A stretch of DNA of 64,000 bases from assembly GCF_003719335.1 (NCBI RefSeq), contig NZ_RIAS01000007.1:124001-188000 (forward strand). Reading direction: 5' to 3'. Within the stretch, counting starts at the first letter, position 1, and each line of letters opens with the position of its first letter. This document shows, piece after piece, positions 26,448 to 36,800 of this stretch. Below the pieces are notes generated by a model. That model ran no database searches. It was not told the origin of the DNA and was given only the letters and a program-made list of their open reading frames with translations. Origin of the DNA: Paenibacillus amylolyticus. GTDB lineage: Bacteria; Bacillota; Bacilli; Paenibacillales; Paenibacillaceae. The position numbers and the translations under genes were made by a program.

Positions 26448-27698
26448 TTGATAAAAATTGCATTGTTATTCCCCGGTCAAGGTTCGCAGTATGTAGGTAT
26501 GTGTAAGTCGCTCATCGCTGATCACGCCATCGTGAAGTCGACATTTGATGAGGCCAGCGAGGCGTTAGGCATCAATTTGACCCAAATCTGCTTAGAAGAT
26601 CCCCACTCCGAATTGTCAAGGACGGAGATCACGCAACCAGCGTTGCTTACTGCCGGTGTAGCGATGTTTCGACAGTATATGCAGGAGATCGGCATTCTGC
26701 CTGCATATTTCGCAGGCCATAGCTTAGGAGAAATTACCGCATTGACATGTACGGGTGCCATCGCCTTCGAGGATGCAGTGCGAATCGTACGAGCAAGAGG
26801 CAGATTCATGCAAGAGGCGGTCGGCATCGGTCAAGGTGCGATGGCCGCCGTAAGCGAAGTCGATGTTCATGACGTGGAGGCGGCTTGTTCGGATGCGGGG
26901 AATGTCGCGGTTTCTAACTATAACTCGCCTCGGCAGGTTGTCATTTCCGGACTGGCCGAGGACGTTGAACGTGTATCAGAGCAATTAGCTGCGAAAGGTG
27001 CAGTGGTCAGGGCACTGAATGTAAGTGCACCGTTCCATAGTCCATTAATGGCACCTGCTGCCGCCCAATTCAGAGAAGAACTTCAACAATATAAGTTCAG
27101 AAATCCGATATGGGCAATGGTATCGAACGTCGATGCGAAAGTATACAGAGATTCCACGAAAATCATAACGAATCTGACAAATCAAATGACCATGCCGGTT
27201 CGCTGGTACGAAACGGTCAGCCATCTAAGTGAAGTTGGGGTTACTCACGCGTTGGAACTTGGACCGAAATCCGTGCTGAAAAATCTCATGCGGGATTGCG
27301 ATACGTCGATAAAAACCTATTCGTATGACCACGAGAATGACCGTAAGGAGTTTGCCGTTCAGGTTGCCTCAGAGCTGAAGCGGGTACCGACCGTCGTGAC
27401 CCGCTGTTTGGGTATCGCGGTGGCGACTCGCAACCAAAACTGGGATAACGAAGAGTATAAGCAGGGGGTAGTTATTCCGTATCGTCGTATCCAGGAAATG
27501 CAAGACGAATTGGACAAGTCGAATTCGAAACCAAGCTTGGAACAGATGAAAGAAGCGATTCTTATGTTAAAGAGTGTGTTTGCTACAAAGAGGGTACCTC
27601 AAGAAGAGCAGGAAGAGCGTTTTCACCAGCTACTTACCGAGACAGGCACCGGGCATTTGTTAGCGGAATTCATATCGATGCAAGGTGTACATTCTTGA
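26448..27698 (+). CDS. Discrete (trans-acting) acyltransferase
   Basis: This 416-aa member of the FabD-like malonyl-CoA:ACP transacylase family starts at TTG 26448 with SD AAGGA at 26434. It has PGQGSQYVGM near the N-terminus, the catalytic Ser in GHSLGE (~91-96), and the active-site His in PFHSPLM (~196), a malonyl-type signature. About 300 residues make up the AT; the remaining ~115 C-terminal residues are an unassigned charged extension (ending FISMQGVHS). It sits 18 bases after the NRPS stop and just before the first AT-less PKS gene. The PKS proteins at 27726, 38024, 41843, 51754 and 56419 have no AT domain, so this enzyme most likely loads malonyl units on all their ACPs. Confidence 0.94.
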   Translation: MIKIALLFPGQGSQYVGMCKSLIADHAIVKSTFDEASEALGINLTQICLEDPHSELSRTEITQPALLTAGVAMFRQYMQEIGILPAYFAGHSLGEITALTCTGAIAFEDAVRIVRARGRFMQEAVGIGQGAMAAVSEVDVHDVEAACSDAGNVAVSNYNSPRQVVISGLAEDVERVSEQLAAKGAVVRALNVSAPFHSPLMAPAAAQFREELQQYKFRNPIWAMVSNVDAKVYRDSTKIITNLTNQMTMPVRWYETVSHLSEVGVTHALELGPKSVLKNLMRDCDTSIKTYSYDHENDRKEFAVQVASELKRVPTVVTRCLGIAVATRNQNWDNEEYKQGVVIPYRRIQEMQDELDKSNSKPSLEQMKEAILMLKSVFATKRVPQEEQEERFHQLLTETGTGHLLAEFISMQGVHS

Positions 27699-27725
27699 AC
27701 CGAGTAGAGGATGGTGAAGCTGTTA

Positions 27726-30700
27726 ATGCGTAAGAGATTGCTTGATTGGAGCATGGAACAAAACGAGGATGGGCTCCCATCGCCCTCACCTTCTACGGTA
27801 TCCAAGCATGATATCGCGATAATTGGCATGGACGGGCGAGTGGCAGGAGCCAACAACCTAGAGAATTATTGGCAAATGGTCGTAAATGGCGAGTGGTGCA
27901 TTCGAGAATTGCCGGAACAACGTAAGCCTGACCCGGAGGCTTTTATGTCCAGAATGAAATATTTGGGTTTGGCGGAGAACGAATGGGAGTATTCCTTTGA
28001 AGGATTCCTAGACAATATCAGCGGGTTCGACGCTGAGTTTTTCCACTTGTCTCCCAAAGAAGCGGAGTTGATGGACCCTAACCAACGGTTGTTTCTTCAG
28101 GCAGCGTGGGGGGCTCTTGAAGACGCAGGTTACGGCGGCAAGCGAATCATTGGAACCAAAACAGGATTATTCGTCGGCTTCAGCTCCGACTTTGGGGAGT
28201 CCTACAAGGACTATATTCGGCTCCTTGCACCTGATCAGGAGGGGCTATCGATTCCGGGCAATATTAAGTCCGTCATTGCAAGCAGGCTATCTTACTTATT
28301 GGATTTGAAAGGCCCGAGCATGCTGGTAGATACGGCATGCTCTTCCTCTTTGGTTGCCATCCATATGGCCTGTCAATCCATTCGTAACGGGGAGTGCGAT
28401 ATGGCGCTTGCCGGCGGAGTCAAGATTAATTTGCTGCCGCTAGTTGCAAGTATGGAAACCGATATTGGAATTAGATCTTCCGACAGCTTAACAAGGACCT
28501 TCGATGACCAAGCTGACGGAACGGGATTTGGCGAGGGTGTCGCTTGTCTATTGCTTAAGCCGCTTTGGAAAGCCATGCATGACGGAGATCATATCGAAGC
28601 GATTATCAAAGGCAGTGCGGTGAATCAAGATGGGCGATCATCCAGCCTCAGCGCTCCCAACCCTTCAGCGCAGGAAGAACTGCTGATTGCCGCTTGGGAA
28701 GACGCGAACATCCAGCCGGAATCCATCGCATATCTAGAGGCGCATGGAACAGGAACAAGGCTGGGAGATCCTGTCGAAATCAATGGGATTCAAAGAGCTT
28801 TTTCAAAATATACCGATAAGCGGCAGTTCTGTGCGATCGGATCTGTAAAATCGAACATCGGTCATCTCGACCATGCTGCCGGAGTGGCCGGACTTGTGAA
28901 GGCGATTATGGCCCTTAAACACCAGGTGCTGCCGCCAACCTTACACTTTAATCGTCCAAACCGCAGTATCCGACTCGAAGAGACCGCCGTATATGTCAAT
29001 GATCGAATGCAAGTGTGGCCGCGAGGGAACGCGCCAAGACATTGCGGCGTCAGTTCTTTCGGTCTTAGCGGAACGAACTGTCATATCGTATTGGAAGAGG
29101 CGCCGAGCCTTGTTCTGTCTAGGGTTGACCATACGGAGACAAGCCATTTGTTTACGCTTTCCACTCGGGATGAAGACGCCATGCATAGGCTTATGCTCGA
29201 ATATGTGGATTTCCTTGAGACCAAGGCAGAATTAAGTCGTTTGGCCGATATCTGCTATACCGTGAATACGGGAAGAGGCCGATATGCATGTCGTTTGGCT
29301 GTTGTGGCGAGCAGTAAGGAAGACTTGCTTGCCAAATTGAAAGGCATTGCGACTGACCCGAAACAGAGTTCGCAATCCGTGCAAGGAGTACATTACAATT
29401 GTGCAGTTCAAGGGGAAGAAGTTCGTATCGTTGAGATTCAGGATCCCAGGATAAAGTGTGCAGTTGAGAGCTATATGTCGGAACATGAGGTCGAATGGGA
29501 ACAGCTTTATGAGGGGATCGATGTCAAGAAGGTGAGTCTGCCGACCTATCCCTTCTCGGCGGAACGCCGTTGGGTTGTGGCGAAGGAAGAGACGAGCCGG
29601 CCTGAGGTCAATATCGGACCGTCTGACGAGCGGCTTTCAATTCATAAAAGGAATCTATCCGATTGGTTCTACACGGCGACTTGGAAATATTTGAAGCTTG
29701 CTACTCAACCATTCCCGACCAGTCAACAGAAACCTTGGGTTGTATTTATGGATTCCCATGGTATAGGCACAAGCATAATCGATCAATTGCGAGCGGGGGG
29801 CAACACGGTGATTGCGGTTTCTGCCTCGTTTCGTTACGAAGTGACTAATCCGCATGAAGTGTCCATGCGAGTGGGTGATCAAAACGATTATGTTACTTTG
29901 TTCGAAACCCCGATTCTCAAACAAGCGGTCTCTGTGAATATTGTCCACTTATGGGGACTTAATAACTCAAGTAGCTTTGAGACGGCGCAGGTCAATGGAT
30001 TATACAGCTTGATTCTCTTATCGAAAACAATCGGCAGGCTTGGGATGACGGATGGAACGAAAATTCAGGCTGTAACAGACCAGTTATTTGACATTACGGG
30101 CAATGAATCACTTAACCCTGATAAGGCGACTGTGCTCGCTGGCTGCAAAGTAATTCCGCAGGAGTATATGAATATCAGCTGCCAGTGTGTGGATTTGGAT
30201 ATGGCTGACCTCCCGGCGGGTACCACATTAGCAGCTAGACTGCTGGAGGAATTTAATGCTGACCGTTTGGAGCCCGTTGTAGCGATGAGACATGGTAAGC
30301 GACTCGTTCAACAAATTGAAGAATCAAGATCGTTCGGAGGAAGAGAGGATGCCTCTGCGATCGTTCAGGAGGCCGGGAATTATCTCATTGTCGGCGGGCT
30401 GGGAAATATCGGGTTTGTCGTTGCAGAATACTTTGCGAATATTGCTCATGTTCATTTGATTCTTGCAGGAAGGACAGTTCTTCCAGAGAGAAAGGATTGG
30501 GATCGTATGCTCGTCTCCGGCGACCTGGAGGTTTCGGTCCGCGCCAAAATGGAGAAAATCTTGCGTTTGGAAGCGCTTGGAGCCAGGGTTTCGCTCATTC
30601 AATCGGACATTGCGGATGAGCAGGCCATGTCGGAGAAGGTTAAGGATGTTGAGGCCGTATCCGGTCCTATCAAAGGTATTATTTACGCTGCAGGTATTTT

Positions 30701-32873
30701 GGAAGGGGAATCGATTGAACTCATTGATCGTATTCAAATCCCTCACTTCGAAGGGCAGTTTCAAGCAAAGGTCAAAGGACTTCAAGTACTGGACCGAATT
30801 TTCGAGGGACACAACCTGGATTTTTGCGTTGTTTTCTCTTCATTATCTTCAGTGCTTGGCGGTCTCGGCTTCTCGGCTTATTCGGCTGCGAACATCTTTG
30901 CTGACCATTTCGTCGTCAAGCATAATCAGACATCGGTCAATCGTTGGATCAGCATAGGATGGGATGCATGGCAGTCGGAGAGACGTGATGTATCGCTTAG
31001 GTCGACATTAGATCATTATACAATGGCGTACGATGAAGGACTTGAGGCCCTCAGCCGCATCATTGTCATGGGCAATCGTAAGTATGATCATGTCGTTGTA
31101 TCGAGCGGATCTTTGGCCGAGCGGATGAATCAATGGATTCGAATGGGTACTGTTCAGCCTCAGTCTCCGCCCGTTCGTAACGCCGAGGGTTCGCTAGGAA
31201 CCGGTATGAGGTCCGTAGCGATACTTGACTCCTTGCCTGCCGCCATAAGCATCGAGGGAAAAGATAACGGCAGTTACACGGCGACGGAAGTGAAGGTTGC
31301 AGATATATGGTCGAGAATGTTGGGGTTGACCAAGATAAACATTCACGACGATTTGTTCTCTCTCGGCGGCGATTCGATTATTGCTTTGAGGATCGCAAAT
31401 CAAATAGGCAAAGAATTAAACATAAGTCTTCAGATCAGCGACCTGTTCGCGAATATGACGGTATCGGGATTGTCCGAACTCATTGACACGAGAAGCGCGA
31501 ACGAAACGACTATAGGTCTTAGCTATATGAATCAAGCAATGATAGGTTCGGCGTTTGAATTGTCGCATGCACAAAAAAGAATTTGGGCTATACAAAAAAT
31601 GAATCCCGAAATGACAGCGTATAACCTCATCTCAACGCTGTCCATTGAAGCTGAAGTATCGCTTGACCTCTTCCATAAGGCACTTAATCGGGTTGTAATG
31701 CGGCATGCGTCTTTAAGAACTTATTTCGTTGAGGATAACGGAGCGCCAAGGCAAATCATTAAACCGAGCGCAGACACTGTATCGGAAATGATCGATCTTT
31801 CGACGGAGGACTCGCCGCATATTAAGCTAGCAAGCCAAATCAGGCATCAGAATAGTTTGCCGATGGATCTAGGCGAGGTCCCGTTGCGAATCAAATTGTA
31901 CAAGCTTCATGAGCGAAGGTATGAACTCTACGTCAACATCCATCACATCATAACAGACGGTTGGAGTATGAATATATTCAGTAACGAGCTGTTTGAAATC
32001 TATAACGGGCTGATAACCGGCCATGAAATCGAATTAGAGCCAGTTCCTCTGCAATACGTAGATTGGGTTGCGGAACAGGAGCAATTGGCATCCAGCAGCC
32101 GATATTTGGAAATGGAAGGCTACTGGATGAATGAGCTTTCCAAGCCATTGCCACTCCTAAACTTCATCACGGATTATAAGCGGCCGGAATTTCTGACTTA
32201 TAAGGGCGGAGCCGTTCACTTTACGCTCTCGGACGTTCTGACTCAACAAGTGAAAGCCATGTCGCATCGCGAACGCATAACCATACAAGCTTTGCTGCTG
32301 GCAACCTATTTCGTTTTGTTGCAAGCATCGACCAGAGATGAAGATATTATCGTCGGCGTGCCGACTACCAATCGGAGCCGTGCTGACTTAGAACGAGTAA
32401 TTGGATTATTTACGAATACCGTATGTATAAGAGCCCGATTGCAGCCTAATGATAGCTTCAGAGATTTCGCCAAGTATGTGAGCCAAAAGAGCTTAAAAGC
32501 TTTTTCGAACAGCCAGTATCCTTTTGATACGCTGGTTTCTAAGATTAATCCTGAACGTGATCCGAGCAGAACGCCGATATTCTCAGCCATGTTCCATTTC
32601 TCGAATCAAATTCCTCAAGAAGTGGAAGGGATAAGCTTATTCGATCTTAATTTATTATCCAAAGAGGAAAGCGGGCAGTTCACTTTCAGATTGGAATACA
32701 ACCGCGATTTATTCCATGAAATGACGGCTTTGATGCTAGGTAATCATTTTCAATCCTTAATCACTCATATTATGGATAGGCCGGAGATCACGATTAACGA
32801 ACTGGTCCGTCTCGTCAAGGATCAACGGACACAGGTGTCACCAGAAATTCAATCCATTGATTTTAACTTTTAG
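27726..32873 (+). CDS. Trans-AT PKS-NRPS: KS-KR-ACP-C
   Basis: The protein is about 1715 aa. The frame is open from ATG 27711, but an SD there would touch the start; ATG 27726 has GGTGA eight bases upstream and is preferred. Approximate positions from 27726: KS 30-460 with Cys in TACSSSL (~203), EAHGTGT, NIGHLDHAAG; a KR with its structural half (WFYTATWKY ~650, GGLGNIG ~890, FSSLSS, Tyr in FSAYSAAN); ACP with SLGGDSI (~1214); C with HHIITDG (~1405) up to the C-terminus. No AT is present between KS and KR, so loading in trans is required. The KS accepts the chain from a PCP followed by a half-C tail. The terminal C has no carrier after it and presumably works with the half-C-A protein at 33860. 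The KR predicts a beta-hydroxy unit. Confidence 0.93.
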   Translation: MRKRLLDWSMEQNEDGLPSPSPSTVSKHDIAIIGMDGRVAGANNLENYWQMVVNGEWCIRELPEQRKPDPEAFMSRMKYLGLAENEWEYSFEGFLDNISGFDAEFFHLSPKEAELMDPNQRLFLQAAWGALEDAGYGGKRIIGTKTGLFVGFSSDFGESYKDYIRLLAPDQEGLSIPGNIKSVIASRLSYLLDLKGPSMLVDTACSSSLVAIHMACQSIRNGECDMALAGGVKINLLPLVASMETDIGIRSSDSLTRTFDDQADGTGFGEGVACLLLKPLWKAMHDGDHIEAIIKGSAVNQDGRSSSLSAPNPSAQEELLIAAWEDANIQPESIAYLEAHGTGTRLGDPVEINGIQRAFSKYTDKRQFCAIGSVKSNIGHLDHAAGVAGLVKAIMALKHQVLPPTLHFNRPNRSIRLEETAVYVNDRMQVWPRGNAPRHCGVSSFGLSGTNCHIVLEEAPSLVLSRVDHTETSHLFTLSTRDEDAMHRLMLEYVDFLETKAELSRLADICYTVNTGRGRYACRLAVVASSKEDLLAKLKGIATDPKQSSQSVQGVHYNCAVQGEEVRIVEIQDPRIKCAVESYMSEHEVEWEQLYEGIDVKKVSLPTYPFSAERRWVVAKEETSRPEVNIGPSDERLSIHKRNLSDWFYTATWKYLKLATQPFPTSQQKPWVVFMDSHGIGTSIIDQLRAGGNTVIAVSASFRYEVTNPHEVSMRVGDQNDYVTLFETPILKQAVSVNIVHLWGLNNSSSFETAQVNGLYSLILLSKTIGRLGMTDGTKIQAVTDQLFDITGNESLNPDKATVLAGCKVIPQEYMNISCQCVDLDMADLPAGTTLAARLLEEFNADRLEPVVAMRHGKRLVQQIEESRSFGGREDASAIVQEAGNYLIVGGLGNIGFVVAEYFANIAHVHLILAGRTVLPERKDWDRMLVSGDLEVSVRAKMEKILRLEALGARVSLIQSDIADEQAMSEKVKDVEAVSGPIKGIIYAAGILEGESIELIDRIQIPHFEGQFQAKVKGLQVLDRIFEGHNLDFCVVFSSLSSVLGGLGFSAYSAANIFADHFVVKHNQTSVNRWISIGWDAWQSERRDVSLRSTLDHYTMAYDEGLEALSRIIVMGNRKYDHVVVSSGSLAERMNQWIRMGTVQPQSPPVRNAEGSLGTGMRSVAILDSLPAAISIEGKDNGSYTATEVKVADIWSRMLGLTKINIHDDLFSLGGDSIIALRIANQIGKELNISLQISDLFANMTVSGLSELIDTRSANETTIGLSYMNQAMIGSAFELSHAQKRIWAIQKMNPEMTAYNLISTLSIEAEVSLDLFHKALNRVVMRHASLRTYFVEDNGAPRQIIKPSADTVSEMIDLSTEDSPHIKLASQIRHQNSLPMDLGEVPLRIKLYKLHERRYELYVNIHHIITDGWSMNIFSNELFEIYNGLITGHEIELEPVPLQYVDWVAEQEQLASSSRYLEMEGYWMNELSKPLPLLNFITDYKRPEFLTYKGGAVHFTLSDVLTQQVKAMSHRERITIQALLLATYFVLLQASTRDEDIIVGVPTTNRSRADLERVIGLFTNTVCIRARLQPNDSFRDFAKYVSQKSLKAFSNSQYPFDTLVSKINPERDPSRTPIFSAMFHFSNQIPQEVEGISLFDLNLLSKEESGQFTFRLEYNRDLFHEMTALMLGNHFQSLITHIMDRPEITINELVRLVKDQRTQVSPEIQSIDFNF

Positions 32874-32915
32874 TTTAATAGGCTGTTATTCTGAATATAC
32901 AAGGAAGGTGAATGA

Positions 32916-33812
32916 ATGAATACGAGAGAAATGCAAATTGCAGAAAACATAAGCAAGGGGAAATTTCTCAAGTTAAAGGATCAAATTCATAATTTTGCGG
33001 GGATGGCCGACGCTTTGAGAACGCTTATTCGTAACGATATCGCAAGTATTGAAATTACCGAGCACATAACGCTAATACATCTCAAAGATGGCAGAAAGTA
33101 TAAATGGAACCCTGAAATTCTGGATATGGCAGTTTGGTTATTAGAGAAAGGGACCGTAGAACCGGATGAAACAGCGATGGTTCAACGTTTGGTCGGAGAA
33201 GGGAATATCGCATTGGATATCGGGGCAAATGCGGGGTGGTACTCAATTTTATTAGCCAATTTAGTAGGCGGGAACGGAGAAGTCCATGCTTTCGAACCGT
33301 TGGATGATGCGAATCAGGCTCTGATTGGGAATGCGGAACTGAACGGTTGCAGAAACTTGCATGTTCATCCGTATGCCGTCAGCAATAAAGAGGGGGGGGC
33401 AGAATTATTTGTGCCTAGTTATCATCTGAATACACTGGCCTCCTTAACGTCCAATCCATATGTGAGCGAAAGCAGACTGAAGTGCCAATTGGTTTCTTTG
33501 GATAGATTTGTTCAGGACAATAGCTTAACAAATGTACATTTTATTAAAATTGACGCTGAAGGCCATGAACTAGCTATACTGCAAGGTGCAAAGCAGATGA
33601 TATGCGCATGTCATCCTATTCTCATGCTCGAATGTTTGGATCAACAGGCATTCGAGGAAATACGGCAATTCCTTGAGCCAATAGGTTACTCCTTCTATAT
33701 GGCGAAACAAGGCGTTTTGGTACAAAAAGTAACCCTAGGGCAACTGGGTCAGGAGAGTAATATATTCTGCATGCGGCCTGAGCAAGCGGCACCCTATCTG
33801 CACGAATGTTAG
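32916..33812 (+). CDS. FkbM-family SAM-dependent methyltransferase
   Basis: This 298-aa protein has the SAM-binding motif LDIGANAGW (~101-109), an acidic ribose-binding strand ending HAFEPLD, and the FkbM signature FIKIDAEGHE (~209-218). FkbM-type enzymes usually O-methylate hydroxyl groups of polyketides or sugars. The N-terminal ~95 residues precede the Rossmann core and contain a basic segment. The ATG at 32916 lies five bases after AAGGAAGGTG. It is inserted between a protein ending in a C domain and a protein starting with half a C domain. Likely targets are hydroxyls made by the PKS KR domains or by the embedded oxygenases; the sequence does not decide between them. Confidence 0.9.
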   Translation: MNTREMQIAENISKGKFLKLKDQIHNFAGMADALRTLIRNDIASIEITEHITLIHLKDGRKYKWNPEILDMAVWLLEKGTVEPDETAMVQRLVGEGNIALDIGANAGWYSILLANLVGGNGEVHAFEPLDDANQALIGNAELNGCRNLHVHPYAVSNKEGGAELFVPSYHLNTLASLTSNPYVSESRLKCQLVSLDRFVQDNSLTNVHFIKIDAEGHELAILQGAKQMICACHPILMLECLDQQAFEEIRQFLEPIGYSFYMAKQGVLVQKVTLGQLGQESNIFCMRPEQAAPYLHEC

Positions 33813-33859
33813 GGCAACAGCCATTCACTTGTCACCATTAATACATGGAGGTATTGTTT

Positions 33860-36800
33860 GTGATCGATGCGACGAATGGGTTCACGACAAACGAAAGTAT
33901 GGATGAAGCAAACAATCCATTCATACAGTTTGAATTGCCTGGAGATCTATCGAGAAGTCTTCTGTCTATGGGTGGGAGCTCCGATTACGCGCTTTACGTC
34001 TTGTTAACTTCCGGTGTCTGGTATTTGATGGAATTGTATACGAACCAAAATCGGGTCGTGGTGGGTATGCCAGCAGTCGATGAAGACGAGAGTCCGGAAT
34101 TTCTTAGTCCGCTAATGTTTCTTGAAGTTCAAACTACTGATCTACATTCCTATAAAGAGTTTCTCTTTTATTTAAAGGGCGCATTGTCGGAAGCTTTGAA
34201 AAACCGAAATGTGCCTGCACATCATCTGTACGACCGGTTGGCATTAGAGACGAGCCCGGACGGCAAATTGTTGCTCCAAACGATCGTATCCTTAGATACG
34301 TTGCATCATAAAAACATGGAGATCCGGAAGAGCGTCGAAAGCGATATATGGTTTCATTTTGAAAAAAGAGAAGAATGCATTTCCGTTCGTATTGACTATA
34401 CAGTAGCCTACCAGGCTAACCAAGTCGAGCGCATCCATCATCATTTAATTCATTTTTTTCGAACGGTTACGGCTAATCCAGACGTCTTGCTGGATGAGAT
34501 TACTGTGCTTACCGAGAATGAAATACAAATGTTGAAAACTATTAACGATACTCGAATCGTCTATGATTCCGATCAAACTATCCACGGTAGCATCGAGGCT
34601 CAAGCAGCAGATCATCCGGACAGGGTGGCACTATGCTATAAAGGTAAGGAAATGCGCTTTGAAGAGTTAAATCGCCGAGCCAATCAACTTGCTAGATTCT
34701 TAAGTGAAGTCCACCACGTTCAGCCGAACGATCGCGTAGCCCTTATGATGGATCGCTCGTTAGAGATGGTAATTGTCATATTAGCTATCCTCAAATCAGG
34801 TGCAGCGTATTTGCCGATCGATCCCACGATGCCTCCCGAACGTGTTCGGTCGGTTCTGGAAGACAGCGAGTCTAAGCTCATCCTTACGCAAAGCCAATAT
34901 GCTTTTATTGCGGGAGATGCATCCATTGTTCTTATAGCAAATAACGAACAGGAGCGGATTAATCAGCAGCCTTCGCATAATTTGCCATCCATAGCTGTCG
35001 CTGAGGATTTAGCTTATATCATCTATACATCGGGTTCAACCGGAAAGCCTAAGGGAGTAATGGTCGAGCATCGAAACGTAATTAATTTCTTTGCCGCGAT
35101 GGACGAACAATTAAAGCCGGATGCGAATGATGCGATGTTGGCTTTAACGACCGTTTCATTTGACATATCGGTCTTGGAGTTGCTATGGACATTAAGCCGC
35201 GGCGTTCAAGTGACCATTCATCCTAATGACGGGACGCAGTGGGAGGATTTTGACGCATACCTGCAACCAAGCCGCGTTGCTTCAATGGAATTTAGCCTGT
35301 TTTTCTTCTCTAGCTATGATCACGCTCAGGAAACCGATAAATATCGGCTTTTGCTGGAAACTGCAACGTATGCGGACCAACATGGATTTCGTGGTGTATG
35401 GACGCCAGAGCGGCACTTCCATGAATTCGGGGGGCTGTATCCTAATCCATCGGTAGTATCCGCGGCGTTGGCGATGGTTACGAACCGACTGAAAATTCGT
35501 TCGGGAAGCGTGGTGTCACCGTTGCATGACACAATACGAATCGCCGAAGAATGGGCTGTTGTCGATAACTTATCGAAGGGAAGAGTTGAATTGTCGTTCG
35601 CTTCCGGCTGGCATGCGGACGATTTTGTGTTCTCACCAGATAAGTACCAGGGGCGCAAAGAAGAGATGGTCCGGCAAATTGAACAGGTGCGGTCGCTATG
35701 GAGAGGGGAATCGGTGACCCGCCAGAACGGTTTCGATAAATCCATTGAGGTTAAAACGTATCCCAGGCCGATTCAGAAGGAATTGCCGATATGGATTACG
35801 ACTGGGGGCAACCGCGATTCTTTCATTGAAGCGGGGAAAATGGGCGCGAACGTATTAACGCATCTGCTTGGACAAGATCTTGATCAGCTGAAAGATAACA
35901 TAAGTCTTTATCGCCGTGCGTTGAAGGAGAACGGGTTTGAGCCACACAGCGGCAAAGTAGCGCTAATGCTTCATACGTTTATCGGCGAAGACATGGAATC
36001 CGTCAAAGAAATCGTTCGCAAGCCCTTTATCGATTACCTGCGCTCCAGTCTAAGCCTTATCAAAAATTTGGCCGAGGATTTTGCCATTGACCCTGCTGCG
36101 CTTGAAGACCCGGAGGTCATCGAGAAAGTGCTGGAAATGGCATTCGAAAAGTATTGGGATACGGCGGCTTTGCTTGGCACTTCCGATAGCTGCTCGGAAT
36201 TAATTGAACAGCTTTCGGTGCTCGGCGTGGACGAGGCTGCCTGTCTCATCGATTTTGGCGTTGAGAAACAAGCCGTTATGGACAGCTTACACCGATTGGC
36301 TGCGTTGAAAGAACGTTTTCGTCCAGATAACGAGCAACTTCAGAAGGAGGCCGCCAGTCGAAAGATTACGATGTTGCAATGCACGCCTTCCCGATTAGGC
36401 ATGTTGCTGACGGATGAACGTTCCCAAGCATTCTTGGGTTCTTTGAAGAAAATCATCATTGGCGGCGAGGCGCTTCCGACCCAGCTTGCGGAGTCGTTGC
36501 GGAAGCGGACAAGCGGAGAAATCTATAATATGTATGGCCCCACGGAGACAACTGTATGGTCAACGTGCTACAGGCTTATGAATATCGAAGGAACGATCCC
36601 GATCGGTCGACCGATTGGAAACACGCAGGTCTATGTACTGGATAAGCGTAGACGTATGACACCAATCGGAGGTTACGGGGAGCTATACATCGGGGGAGAC
36701 GGGGTTACGCGCGGGTATTGGGCTCGGGAAAGCTTGACGGCGGAACGATACGTTCAAGACCCGTTCTCAGACAAGCCGAATGCCCGCTTATATCGAACGG

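Noticed and set aside
30324..30812. 162-aa minus-strand ORF
   Set aside because: It lies antisense to the KR domain of the PKS at 27726 and shows no SD or family motif.
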